Positions 26,639-35,244 of a stretch of DNA of 64,000 nt are shown here, piece by piece (the first letter of the stretch is position 1; every line of letters begins with the position of its first letter). The notes below the pieces were generated by a model. The model worked only from the letters and a program-made list of their open reading frames with translations. It was not told where the DNA came from and made no database searches. This DNA is from a bacterium (GTDB taxonomy: Bacteria; Vulcanimicrobiota; JABDET01): the NCBI GenBank assembly GCA_021800275.1, contig JAJYZB010000004.1, positions 147,634 through 211,633 on the forward strand, written 5' to 3'. The position numbers and the translations under genes are program-made.

Positions 26639-27161
26639 CCCTGACCTCCAGTTGGGGAGTTCCTTTTGTTTTTGAGAAGTGAGTTTTCAAGTGTTCCTCT
26701 AAATCATCCAATAAAAATCGGATTCCCTCAAAAAATTTCCCCTCTCTAAAATTTCCTGACAGTTTGTCCGATAGATCACTCCATCCTTTCTCTCCCAGTT
26801 TTTGATGAATGTGTTCATCCCCCAGGATCTGAAATTGACGAGATTTTAAAGAAATTAGCAACAGAATCCCTGTTTTTATTTCTTTATGAAACAATTCATG
26901 TTTAGAAAATTCTTTGACTGCTCGGGATCTAAGATCTCCAGCATGGCTGCTAAGAACGTGGATCACAATTTTACTGTGAGTTTCTTGTTCAATAGCGGCG
27001 ATTTTTTCCTTCACTTCTATCTGCTGGTCTTTGGTTAAAAAACGATACGGATGATGTTTCAGGTAATCTAAAATTAGAAGGGAAATGACACTGATACCGA
27101 GGACAATCACAAGGATGTGAAAAACAAGAAAAAAGGGATGAGGGTGGGCTGTCCAGGTCAT
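26628..27161 (-). CDS. Second TPM-domain membrane protein
   Basis: A 177-residue protein with one N-terminal transmembrane helix (about residues 11-31) and a TPM-type domain (QQIEVKEKIAAIEQETHSKI, GILLLISLKSRQFQILGDEH) without a glycine-rich tail. Such short TPM proteins commonly pair with a longer YgcG-like protein and LemA. It lies between lemA (57 bases upstream) and the long TPM gene (11-base overlap). Likely an envelope protein acting with the neighbours; the biochemical role is unknown. Confidence 0.83.
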   Translation of the reverse strand: MTWTAHPHPFFLVFHILVIVLGISVISLLILDYLKHHPYRFLTKDQQIEVKEKIAAIEQETHSKIVIHVLSSHAGDLRSRAVKEFSKHELFHKEIKTGILLLISLKSRQFQILGDEHIHQKLGEKGWSDLSDKLSGNFREGKFFEGIRFLLDDLEEHLKTHFSKTKGTPQLEVRDEK

Positions 27162-27198
27162 AGTATTCTCCTGCTATGGATTGGCTTCTTCAATAATA

Positions 27199-27222
27199 CG
27201 CCCCTCTAAACGCCCCTCTAAA
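27199..27222. repeat. 12-base tandem duplication at the lemA stop codon
   Basis: CGCCCCTCTAAA occurs twice head to tail at 27199-27210 and 27211-27222. The second copy contains the lemA stop (CTA at 27218-27220 on the plus strand). It is in the lemA-TPM intergenic gap and probably arose by slippage. Confidence 0.85.
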
Positions 27223-27850
27223 ACTTCACTTTTGGCGCTTGAGCAGCAGCAGGAGCTGATTTAAAGTAGTGCATAGGCGTGAACCCAAAAGCATGCGCAA
27301 AAAGAGCATCGGGAAAACTGGCAATAGCTGTGTCATATCTCCTTACATCCCCATTATAGCGGTGTCTTTCAACAGAGATTCGATTTTCAGTCCCTTCCAG
27401 TTCGACCATTAAATCTCTAAAATCCGTGTTTGCCTGCAGCTTTGGATAGCTCTGAACCAGAACCATGAATCCTCCCATAGCTCTATCCATTTGTCCAGCA
27501 GCCTGGATTTTAGCCGTAGTTCCTCCTACACCTCCAGAAGCTGTCTGCCATGCGCTCTGAGCTTTTGCAATCGCTTCGAAAATTTTAGATTCATGCTTGG
27601 CATATCCTTTGACTGTTGCCACTAAATTTGGAATTAAGTCCATCCTTCTCTGGAGAACAACATCCACATTGTGCCACTGTGCTTTTGCGCCCTGTTGGAG
27701 TCTGACCAGATGATTGTAAGGAACTCCAATAAATAGATAAAACAAAATAAAAATTCCGATCAGAACAAGAGCTACTTGAATCGGCTTAGACAGCGAACTT
27801 TTCTGAGGCGTCATGCTGGTTTGTGTAGAAACTGGTTTAAATGGATCCAT
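27218..27850 (-). CDS. lemA: LemA family protein
   Basis: A 210-residue LemA protein: a short cytoplasmic tail, one transmembrane helix (about residues 26-44, ending FIGVPYNHLVRLQQGAKAQW), then a helical bundle with the family signatures VVLQRRMDLIPNLVATVKGY, a middle LQSYPKLQA-type segment (here VQSYPKLQANTDF) and ENRISVERHRYNGDVRRYD, then the FPDALFAHAFGFTPMHYF end. LemA is an envelope protein of unknown molecular role, usually linked to TPM proteins as here. An AGGAGG Shine-Dalgarno lies 9 bases before ATG. A dyad in its leader (27874-27896) may be regulatory. Confidence 0.95.
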   Translation of the reverse strand: MDPFKPVSTQTSMTPQKSSLSKPIQVALVLIGIFILFYLFIGVPYNHLVRLQQGAKAQWHNVDVVLQRRMDLIPNLVATVKGYAKHESKIFEAIAKAQSAWQTASGGVGGTTAKIQAAGQMDRAMGGFMVLVQSYPKLQANTDFRDLMVELEGTENRISVERHRYNGDVRRYDTAIASFPDALFAHAFGFTPMHYFKSAPAAAQAPKVKF

Positions 27851-27873
27851 TAAATTTTTCCTCCTGATGATTT

Positions 27874-27896
27874 ATCTCTCAGTCAATGACCGAGAT
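27874..27896. promoter_or_regulatory. Imperfect dyad in the lemA leader
   Basis: ATCTCTCAGTCAATGACCGAGAT is an imperfect palindrome (ATCTC...GAGAT around GTCA/TGAC) between the lemA Shine-Dalgarno (27860-27865) and a TATAAT-like box read on the minus strand (27903-27908). It would be transcribed in the 5' leader. It could be an operator or a small hairpin; no family can be assigned. Confidence 0.35.
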
Positions 27897-27902
27897 GACT
27901 TT

Positions 27903-27908
27903 ATTATA
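27903..27908 (-). promoter_or_regulatory. Candidate -10 box for the lemA operon
   Basis: Read on the minus strand the sequence is TATAAT, 53 bases before the lemA ATG. No good -35 match is seen at the usual distance, so the call rests on the -10 hexamer and position alone. Confidence 0.3.
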
Positions 27909-28094
27909 TAATCTAGGTTATTATTCCCTATTTTTCGATATTCTCCCTTTTTGATCACATCTTGCTCAGTTTCTGGAGAGGAGTTTAAGTTATGCAGCAC
28001 AGACAAGGAATTTATTCACAAGACCAGGAAGTTAATTGAGGAAGAAATTCTTTGGCACTATAAAGATCTAACCTTATTTAAAGGAACCTTCTGC

Positions 28095-28100
28095 GGAGGA
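28095..28100 (+). promoter_or_regulatory. Shine-Dalgarno deciding the acyl-CoA mutase start
   Basis: GGAGGA lies six bases before ATG 28107. The frame is open further upstream to ATG 27951, but that start has no comparable signal and adds 52 residues without family features. This favours ATG 28107. Confidence 0.75.
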
Positions 28101-28106
28101 TTAAGA

Positions 28107-29708
28107 ATGACAAAAGTTTTAAATGAAAACTTCGAAAAACAGAAAAGTGGCATTAAAAATAAAATTCTCTATACTCCAGAAGATCTAGAAGCCATAGATT
28201 TCAAAAAAAATATTGGAGAACCTGGGCAGTATCCTTACACAAGGGGAATCCACCCTACCATGTATCAAGGGAAACTCTGGACCATGCGTCAGTTTTCAGG
28301 ATACGGAACACCTGCTGAAACCAATAAGCGGTATAAATTTCTCCTGGAAAAAGGACAGACAGGATTATCAGTCGCTTTTGATATGGCCACTTTGATGGGA
28401 CTTGACGCGGACCACCCTAAAAGTTTAGGAGAGATTGGCCACTGCGGAGTCAATGTCAGCCATTTAAAAGACATGGAGATACTATTTGAGGGAATCCCTC
28501 TCGGAAAAGTCTCAACTTCGATGACGATTAACAGCCCTGCTGCCATGATCTGGGGAATGTATATTGCCACAGCCGAAAAACAAGGGTCACCTATGGAAGA
28601 ACTTCAGGGAACCCTGCAGAATGACATTTTTAAGGAGTATATTGCCCAGAAAGAGTTTATTTATCCCCCAGAACCTTCTTTGAATTTAGTTGTAGATACC
28701 ATTGAATTCGCTTCACAACATCTTCCAAAATGGAATCCTGTCTCCATCAGCGGTTATCATATTCGAGAAGCAGGGTCAACAGCAGTCCAGGAACTGGCAT
28801 TTACGCTTGCTGATGGTTTTGGCTATGTGGAAGCTTGTTTAAAACGAGGACTGCTGATTGACAGCTTTGCTCCTCGATTGAGTTTTTTCTTTGACTGCCA
28901 CAACGATTTTTTTGAAGAAATCGCAAAGTTCAGGGCTGCTCGAAAAATTTGGGCAAGACATATAAAAGAAAAATACGGGGCAAAAAACGAAAGAAGCTGG
29001 TGGCTGAGATTTCATACCCAAACAGCAGGCTGCAGTTTAACTTCCCAGCAGCCTTACAATAATGTGGTTCGAGTGGCTTATCAAGCTCTTGCCGCTGTTT
29101 TAGGGGGAACTCAATCCCTGCACACTAATTCTCTGGATGAAACCCTTGCTCTTCCAACAGAAAAAGCGGTTCAAATCGCTTTAAGAACCCAGCAGATACT
29201 CGCTCATGAAACCAAGATTCCCGAAGTGATCGATCCTTTAGGGGGCAGTTATTATGTAGAAGCCTTGACCTGTCAAATGGAAGAAGAAGCAGAAGAATAT
29301 TTTAAACGAATTGAAGAAGAGGGTGGAGTTGTTGAAGCTATAAAAAATGGCTTTTTCCAAAGAGAGATCGCAAAAGCCGCTTATGAACATCAGAAAGCGG
29401 TTGATGGGAAAAAAGAGATTATTGTAGGGGTGAATGAGTTCATCGAAACAGAAGAAAAACCAGTCGAAATTTTAGAGATCCCTTCACATTTTGAAGATGA
29501 ACAAAAAGCGCGTACTGCCGAGGTAAAGAAAACGCGAGACAGCAGAACCGTTTCCGAGAAATTAAAAAACCTTCACAGAGCAGCAGAACAGGGAAAAAAT
29601 CTGATGCCCTTTATTTTAGAAGCGACCCGAGAATACGCGACTCTTGGAGAAATGGTGGAGGTTTTAAAAGAAGTTTACGGGGAGTATCAGGAACCCGTTG
29701 TGTTTTGA
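28107..29708 (+). CDS. icmA: B12-dependent acyl-CoA mutase large subunit, isobutyryl-CoA-mutase type
   Basis: From ATG 28107 it is 533 residues: a TIM-barrel mutase large subunit without the C-terminal cobalamin domain, so a separate B12-binding subunit is needed and is not nearby. Family motifs include [30 protein letters not shown], the histidine motif [11 protein letters not shown] and [14 protein letters not shown]. The two substrate-defining positions are Phe63 (TMRQFSGYG, Tyr89 in methylmalonyl-CoA mutase) and Gln181 (EYIAQKEF, Arg207 in methylmalonyl-CoA mutase), exactly 118 residues apart as in the family. Phe/Gln is the isobutyryl-CoA/n-butyryl-CoA mutase pattern, so methylmalonyl-CoA is an unlikely substrate. 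Divergent from lemA; 25 bases before an unrelated sugar epimerase. Confidence 0.88.
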   Translation: MTKVLNENFEKQKSGIKNKILYTPEDLEAIDFKKNIGEPGQYPYTRGIHPTMYQGKLWTMRQFSGYGTPAETNKRYKFLLEKGQTGLSVAFDMATLMGLDADHPKSLGEIGHCGVNVSHLKDMEILFEGIPLGKVSTSMTINSPAAMIWGMYIATAEKQGSPMEELQGTLQNDIFKEYIAQKEFIYPPEPSLNLVVDTIEFASQHLPKWNPVSISGYHIREAGSTAVQELAFTLADGFGYVEACLKRGLLIDSFAPRLSFFFDCHNDFFEEIAKFRAARKIWARHIKEKYGAKNERSWWLRFHTQTAGCSLTSQQPYNNVVRVAYQALAAVLGGTQSLHTNSLDETLALPTEKAVQIALRTQQILAHETKIPEVIDPLGGSYYVEALTCQMEEEAEEYFKRIEEEGGVVEAIKNGFFQREIAKAAYEHQKAVDGKKEIIVGVNEFIETEEKPVEILEIPSHFEDEQKARTAEVKKTRDSRTVSEKLKNLHRAAEQGKNLMPFILEATREYATLGEMVEVLKEVYGEYQEPVVF

Positions 29709-29733
29709 GGTTTAAGCCCATAAGGAATTTAAC

Positions 29734-30690
29734 ATGAAAGTCTTGGTTACAGGAGGATGCGGCTTTATCGGAAGCAACCTGCTCGCGTATTTCAAAAAAG
29801 AACTTCCTGAAGTTTCTATCAGGGTTCTGGATAATTTGTCACTGGGAAATAAAAAAATTGCCGCTGACTTCGATGTAGAATTCTTTGAAGGAGACATTAG
29901 GGACAAGCAAATCGTCCAAAAAGCACTAAAAAATGTTTCAGCTGTCGTGCATCTAGCTGCTCATACTCGCGTTTTAGATTCCATGCAAAATCCAGAAGAA
30001 AATTTCCAGGTTAATGCTTGGGGCACTTTTAATCTGCTCCAATCTGCTAGAGAAACCGGGGTTGATCGCTTTGTTTTTGCTTCAACAGGAGGAGCTATTA
30101 TCGGTGAATCCGAAGAGCTGCCCATCAATGAAAACAAAGTACCTCGCCCACTGTCACCTTATGGGGCAAGCAAATTGTCGGGAGAAGGTTACTGTTCAGC
30201 CTTTGCCGGTTCTTTCGATATGAAAACGGTCTCTTTACGATTTTCCAATGTGTATGGCCCTTATTCTCTTCACAAAAAGAGTGTTGTCATAACATTTTTA
30301 AAAAACATCCTCAACCAGCAACCTCTAATAATTTATGGTGACGGAAGTCAGACAAGAGATTATCTCTTTGTTGAAGATCTGTCTGAGGTAATTGTAAAAT
30401 CTTTACAAATAAAAAAAGGGGGAGAAGTATTTCAATTAGGTTCAGGCAAAGAGACGTCAATCAATGAACTGATCTCGAAAATTAGAGAAGCGATTGGTGC
30501 CAACTTCCCTTTTGAAGTTCAATATAAACCCTTTCGCTCTGGAGAAGTAAGGCATAATTATGCGGATATATCCAAGGCAAATTTCATTTTAGAATACCGT
30601 CCCAGGATCAGCCTTGCATCGGGTTTGGAGAGAACATGGAACTGGCTGTTAAAAAACAAATCAATGCTTAATGCAGATCATGTGGTATAA
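29734..30690 (+). CDS. NAD-dependent nucleotide-sugar epimerase/dehydratase (extended SDR)
   Basis: A 318-residue extended short-chain dehydrogenase of the UDP-glucose 4-epimerase-like group. The Rossmann motif is TGGCGFIGSNL, followed by VVHLAAHTRV, the active-site ASTGGAIIGE and the catalytic PYGASK (Tyr-x3-Lys). The C-terminal part has GDGSQTRDYLFVEDL, which binds the sugar. It probably epimerises or dehydrates a UDP- or GDP-sugar for the adjacent surface-glycan locus; the exact sugar cannot be read. It opens the locus and is followed after 32 bases by a UDP-sulfoquinovose synthase. Confidence 0.88.
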   Translation: MKVLVTGGCGFIGSNLLAYFKKELPEVSIRVLDNLSLGNKKIAADFDVEFFEGDIRDKQIVQKALKNVSAVVHLAAHTRVLDSMQNPEENFQVNAWGTFNLLQSARETGVDRFVFASTGGAIIGESEELPINENKVPRPLSPYGASKLSGEGYCSAFAGSFDMKTVSLRFSNVYGPYSLHKKSVVITFLKNILNQQPLIIYGDGSQTRDYLFVEDLSEVIVKSLQIKKGGEVFQLGSGKETSINELISKIREAIGANFPFEVQYKPFRSGEVRHNYADISKANFILEYRPRISLASGLERTWNWLLKNKSMLNADHVV

Positions 30691-30722
30691 AATCGTCAGG
30701 AAAATTTTTTGAGGTGAAAAAA

Positions 30723-31922
30723 ATGAGAATTTTAATTCTAGGAGCTGATGGATTTTGCGGCTGGCCAACAACTCTGCATCTGTCAAATAAGGATTGGGAC
30801 TTGTTCCTGATTGACAATCTTTCTCGCAGAAACATAGATAATGAGCTTGAATGCAGTTCTTTAACACCGATTGCTCCTATAGGAACAAGATTAATGGTTT
30901 GGAAAGAATTGTCGGGAAGAAAAATCTCTTTTGAAAATGTTGATGTGGCATTAGAATACGATAAACTTCTTCAAATTCTAAAAACCTACAAACCAGATGC
31001 TGTCGTGCATTTTGCCGAGCAGAGAGCTGCCCCTTATTCCATGAAATCTCCAAAACATAAAAGGTATACGGTTGACAATAATATTAGAGCGACACACAAT
31101 CTTCTCTGCGCTGTTGTAGAATCAGGTTTGGATATCCACGTTGTGCACCTAGGCACAATGGGGGTTTATGGTTACGGGACTGCTGGAATAAAAATTCCTG
31201 AAGGGTACATCAATGTGGTAATGAGGGATGATGGGGAAAAAGAGATTGAAACAAAAATTGTTTATCCCTATAATCCGGGGAGTATTTATCATATGACAAA
31301 ATGTTTGGATAATACCCTTTTTCATTACTACGCAAAAAATGATGGAATACGAATTACAGATCTCCACCAGGGAATTGTGTGGGGAACTAATACAATTGAA
31401 ACAAAGTCAGATGAAAGACTGATCAACAGGTTTGATTACGATGGAGATTACGGGACTGTTTTAAACCGTTTTCTAATGCAGGCAGCCATTAAGCACCCCC
31501 TTACTGTTCATGGTACCGGAGGTCAGACTCGCGCGTTCATTCATATTCAAGACACTGTTCGATGCATTGAATTCGCTATTAAAAACCCGCCTATTTCTGG
31601 AGATAAAGTAAAGATTATCAATCAAATGACTGAGACATACCGTGTCAAAGATTTAGCTGAACTTATTTCCAAGATGACAGGAACAGAAATTGCTTACTTA
31701 GAAAACCCAAGAAATGAAGCCTCAGAGAATGATCTTTACGCTCAGAATGATTCTCTGTTAAATATGGGACTTAAACCCATAACCCTTCGAAAGGGACTGC
31801 TGGAAGAAGTGATGGAAGTCGCTCGCAAATACGCTGACAGATGCGACCGAACAAAAATCATTTGTTCTTCGCTCTGGACAAAGTATCAGAAAACCTCTAC
31901 TGAACGTTTACCATTAAAATAA
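30723..31922 (+). CDS. UDP-sulfoquinovose synthase (SQD1/SqdB family)
   Basis: A 399-residue extended SDR. ATG 30723 has a GAGGTG Shine-Dalgarno; the in-frame GTG nine bases earlier lies inside that signal. The signatures are those of SQD1: LGADGFCGW at the NAD loop, HFAEQRAAPYSM, the active-site LGTMGVYG (Thr145), the YHMTK pair (Tyr189, Lys193) and GGQTRAFIHIQDT. SQD1 converts UDP-glucose and sulfite to UDP-sulfoquinovose, the donor of sulfolipid SQDG in photosynthetic organisms and of sulfosugar N-glycans in Sulfolobus (Agl3). Here it sits in a glycan locus rather than beside a sulfolipid synthase, although a GT4 gene (34021), the family that includes SqdX/SQD2, lies 2 kb away. Function is well supported; end product is not known. 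Confidence 0.92.
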   Translation: MRILILGADGFCGWPTTLHLSNKDWDLFLIDNLSRRNIDNELECSSLTPIAPIGTRLMVWKELSGRKISFENVDVALEYDKLLQILKTYKPDAVVHFAEQRAAPYSMKSPKHKRYTVDNNIRATHNLLCAVVESGLDIHVVHLGTMGVYGYGTAGIKIPEGYINVVMRDDGEKEIETKIVYPYNPGSIYHMTKCLDNTLFHYYAKNDGIRITDLHQGIVWGTNTIETKSDERLINRFDYDGDYGTVLNRFLMQAAIKHPLTVHGTGGQTRAFIHIQDTVRCIEFAIKNPPISGDKVKIINQMTETYRVKDLAELISKMTGTEIAYLENPRNEASENDLYAQNDSLLNMGLKPITLRKGLLEEVMEVARKYADRCDRTKIICSSLWTKYQKTSTERLPLK

Positions 31923-31963
31923 TTTAGCTGTTTTAGCAGATTTATGTTCATTAAAACATTTAA

Positions 31964-33925
31964 TTAAAGAGATGGTTTTTCGTTTTGCAACCAGGATTCA
32001 AACATCAAGATATTCCACAGAAAATCATAGTGGTTTCTTTTCCCCGAGAGATGTTCTTCCCATTTTTCACGTATGGGTTGTGGATTGAAAAAATTTTCAT
32101 TTTTTAATTTCTGCTCATTGATAAGAGATTCTGTCCATTCTCTCAGGGGCCCTCGAAGCCATTCTCCAATCGGCAGACCAAATCCCATTTTAGGACGTTC
32201 TACGAGCTGCATAGGAACGAACTGATAAAGAATTTTCCTGAGTATCCATTTCGTTTTTCCCCGATGGATTTTCAATTCAATTGGGATTCCCCACGCATAC
32301 TCTACGATCCGATGATCGAGTATAGGAGCTCTAACTTCCAAACTGACTCCCATGCTTGCCCTGTCCACTTTAGCCAGGATATCATCAGGAAGATAACTGA
32401 GCGCATCATACGCCATCATTTTTTCTGCGCACGATAAGGTCGAATCCCATTGGAAAGTCTGAAGATAATCAGTTGGTTCTATACCATTCGTGACAATTGT
32501 TTTGGGGTCCTGGCAGTGAGAGATGAATTGAAAATACATTTCTTCACAGGTTGAAACATCTAAAATTTTAGCCAGTTTATGCAGTTTTTCTCCTTTCCTT
32601 TCTTCTTTCAAAAAAGGAAAATTAAATTTGCTGAAAGGAGCTAAAACAGCATCTATTTTCTGTGGTGAAATACTAAATATTGTTTTTGTCAGAAGTTTTC
32701 TCATTGGAGCAGAAATCCTGGAAATTTTTTTCCACCAATTCAGCGCAATTAAGTAGCGATTATAACCTCCAAAAATTTCATCTCCACCGTCTCCTGAAAG
32801 TGCCACAGTTACCTGCTGCTTTGCCATTTTAGAAACCAGATACGTTGGGATTTGAGATGGATCTGCAAAAGGTTCATCGTACAAAGTGGAAAGAAATGGG
32901 ATCACTTCCATGGCATTTTTCGGAGTGAGATAAAGTTCAGTATGCTGTGTGCCTAAATGGTTTGCCACTTTTTTTGCATACTGAGCTTCATTATAGTTTA
33001 ACTCATGAAAGCCAATAGTAAAAGTTTTGACGGGTATTTCACTCTGTGTCTGCATAAGAGCAGTAATGAGTGAAGAGTCAATTCCACCTGATAAAAAAAC
33101 TCCGAGAGGCACATCAGAATACATGCGAATTTTCACTGCATCTCTCAAAAGCAGCTCTAATTCTTTCATGATTTCAGGTTCAGATTGACTGCAAATTCGA
33201 GAGCTTTTTTTTCCTGCAAAATCATAAAACGACCAGTATGGAGTAACTTTAACTTCGTTCCACTGTCTCCTGGGGTTTAAAGTTAAAATTGTTCCTGGGG
33301 TCAATTTGTGTACATCTTTGTAAATAGAGTCAGGTGTTGGAACGTAGCTCAATCGCAAAAAAGAGGTTAAAGCATTTCTGCTGATCTCGCTTTGAAATTC
33401 AGGGTGGGCTTTCAGGGCTTTTAATTCTGAGCCAAAAAGAAAGCAGTTCCCTGTAAATCCATAATACAATGGCTTTTTACCCATCCGATCTCTAGCTAAA
33501 AAGAGTTGTTTTTCTTTCTGATCCCACAATGCAAGAGCAAACATTCCAATAAATTTTTTTAAGGATTCGAATAAACCCCAGGTTTCAATGGCAGCCAGCA
33601 TAACTTCTGTATCTGAGTGTCCTCTAAAACTATAGTTTGTTTTTTCAAGTTCTCTGCGGATTTCCGGATGATTGTAAATTTCTCCATTATAAGTGATAAC
33701 AAATCTTCCACTTTGAGAAATCATTGGCTGATGTCCACATTCAGACAGATCGATAATGGAAAGCCTTCTATGAGCCAAACAGATCCCTTCTTTTTCATCT
33801 ACCCAGATTCCAGAATCATCAGGTCCACGATGGATCAATGTGTCTGCCATTTTTTTGCCCGAAGAAATGACTACGTCCTTAGTTTGAGTTTGATCAAACG
33901 TAACAAAACCAGTAATCCCGCACAT
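31964..33925 (-). CDS. asnB: Asparagine synthase (glutamine-hydrolysing)
   Basis: A 653-residue AsnB-type protein from ATG 33925, chosen because the family requires Cys as the second residue (MCGITGF, N-terminal nucleophile glutaminase); the frame continues 30 residues upstream to 34015 but that start would bury the nucleophile. Other motifs are HRRLSIIDLS, YNGEIYNHPEIR, the synthetase loop PLGVFLSGGIDSSLITALM and the SGDGGDEIFGGYNRY. In surface-glycan loci such enzymes often amidate sugar carboxyls or make asparagine-like substituents (e.g. WbpS-type), rather than housekeeping asparagine. It is on the opposite strand to its neighbours and starts 96 bases from the GT4 gene. Confidence 0.92.
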   Translation of the reverse strand: MCGITGFVTFDQTQTKDVVISSGKKMADTLIHRGPDDSGIWVDEKEGICLAHRRLSIIDLSECGHQPMISQSGRFVITYNGEIYNHPEIRRELEKTNYSFRGHSDTEVMLAAIETWGLFESLKKFIGMFALALWDQKEKQLFLARDRMGKKPLYYGFTGNCFLFGSELKALKAHPEFQSEISRNALTSFLRLSYVPTPDSIYKDVHKLTPGTILTLNPRRQWNEVKVTPYWSFYDFAGKKSSRICSQSEPEIMKELELLLRDAVKIRMYSDVPLGVFLSGGIDSSLITALMQTQSEIPVKTFTIGFHELNYNEAQYAKKVANHLGTQHTELYLTPKNAMEVIPFLSTLYDEPFADPSQIPTYLVSKMAKQQVTVALSGDGGDEIFGGYNRYLIALNWWKKISRISAPMRKLLTKTIFSISPQKIDAVLAPFSKFNFPFLKEERKGEKLHKLAKILDVSTCEEMYFQFISHCQDPKTIVTNGIEPTDYLQTFQWDSTLSCAEKMMAYDALSYLPDDILAKVDRASMGVSLEVRAPILDHRIVEYAWGIPIELKIHRGKTKWILRKILYQFVPMQLVERPKMGFGLPIGEWLRGPLREWTESLINEQKLKNENFFNPQPIREKWEEHLSGKRNHYDFLWNILMFESWLQNEKPSL

Positions 33926-34020
33926 GGATAAAGTTTTCTCTTTTGACTGAGCTTTATCTTTTTTCTGAATTTTTTTTCTAAAAAAGTTAAATTTCAACTT
34001 AAATCGAACATTCACCTTAA

Positions 34021-35244
34021 ATGAACATTTTAATTGTGGTTGATGGGTTCTGGCCTGAAGAATCAGGAGGAATCTGTAAAAGCCTCCTCTATGAGATTAG
34101 AGAGCTGCATCGCTTAGGACACTCCATTGTAGTGTTAACCAAAAAGCTGAAAAAAGACTCTCCCTGGCATGAATCAAGAGATGACTGTGAAATTTTTCGG
34201 TATTTTGTTCCCCCCAGGGAAAACGCTTTTTACCGCCTTTATCCTCTTTTCACAAGGTGGTATATGCCAAGAATTGTTCCAAAACTTCATGAACAATTTA
34301 AATTTGATGCTGCCTCTATTCACAATCCATTCCAGTGCGTTTTTTTTCCTTTTTTAAAAGGAGTGCCTATTATTTATACATTTCATGCCCCTATGAACCA
34401 GGAAGTTGAAATTGAAAGACAAATAGGGAAATATGGACGAATGAATCAGATTGTAAAAAGAATGGTTCCCTATTTAAAAAGGATAGATAGGAAAGCCTTA
34501 AAAAGATCTGCTAGAATTATCGTTCGAAGCCATTTTATGAGAAAAGAGGTAGAAAAAATATACCTGGAGTGTGGACGGGACAAGATTCGAAATGTGCCTT
34601 TAGGAGTGGATACAGATTCTTACCCATTTTTAGAGAATTCTCAGGAGATTCGGATGAAGTTAAATCTTCCCTTGAGACGACCTATACTTCTAACTGTTAG
34701 GAGGCTTGCTGCCAGAATGGGATTAGAACACCTGATCACGGCGATGTCGAACCTGATAAAATCGTTTCCGGAAATTCTTATATTGATTGCAGGCACAGGA
34801 TACCTTGAAAAAGAATTAAAAAACCAAGTTGAATTTTTAGGTCTAACTTCTCATGTGCAGTTTCTTGGATTTGTTCCAGAAGAAGTCTTATATGAATATT
34901 ATCAATCAGCTGATTTGTTTGTTATGCCTTCTGCCAATCTGGAAGGATTTGGATTATCTACAATTGAAGCACTAAGCTGTGGAACACCAGCAGTTGTGAC
35001 TCCTGTTGGAGCAAATCCAGAAATAATGACTCCCCTAGATAAATCTTTTATATGCAAAAGCGCTGAACCTCCTGATTTAGATGAAAAAATCAACTGGTTT
35101 TTGAAAACTCACCTGCAAGATTATTCACTGCGATTAAGATGCAGAAACTACTGTGTAGATAATTTCTCTGTTCATTCGGTAACGCGTTCTTTAATTCAAA
35201 TCTTTGAAGAGGCGGTATTTAATCATCATGGATCCAATCTCTAA
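34021..35244 (+). CDS. Family 4 glycosyltransferase
   Basis: A 407-residue GT-B enzyme: N-terminal ILIVVDGFWPEESGGICKSL, RPILLTVRRLAARMGLEHLI at the donor side, VQFLGFVPEEVLYEYY, and the EX7E motif EGFGLSTIEALSCGTPAVVT. Probably peripheral at the cytoplasmic membrane. GT4 includes SqdX/SQD2 sulfolipid synthases; this protein is near a UDP-sulfoquinovose synthase, so use of that donor is an attractive but unproven idea. Its stop overlaps the FkbM-type methyltransferase by 17 bases. Confidence 0.88.
   Translation: MNILIVVDGFWPEESGGICKSLLYEIRELHRLGHSIVVLTKKLKKDSPWHESRDDCEIFRYFVPPRENAFYRLYPLFTRWYMPRIVPKLHEQFKFDAASIHNPFQCVFFPFLKGVPIIYTFHAPMNQEVEIERQIGKYGRMNQIVKRMVPYLKRIDRKALKRSARIIVRSHFMRKEVEKIYLECGRDKIRNVPLGVDTDSYPFLENSQEIRMKLNLPLRRPILLTVRRLAARMGLEHLITAMSNLIKSFPEILILIAGTGYLEKELKNQVEFLGLTSHVQFLGFVPEEVLYEYYQSADLFVMPSANLEGFGLSTIEALSCGTPAVVTPVGANPEIMTPLDKSFICKSAEPPDLDEKINWFLKTHLQDYSLRLRCRNYCVDNFSVHSVTRSLIQIFEEAVFNHHGSNL

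Noticed and set aside
27951-28106. Upstream extension of the acyl-CoA mutase by 52 residues
   Set aside because: No ribosome-binding signal before ATG 27951, while GGAGGA precedes ATG 28107; the extra segment has no counterpart I recognise in the family and would take up the divergent lemA promoter region.
33926-34015. Thirty-residue N-terminal extension of asparagine synthase
   Set aside because: Class II glutaminase activity requires a free Cys immediately after the initiator Met; MCGITG at 33925 gives this.
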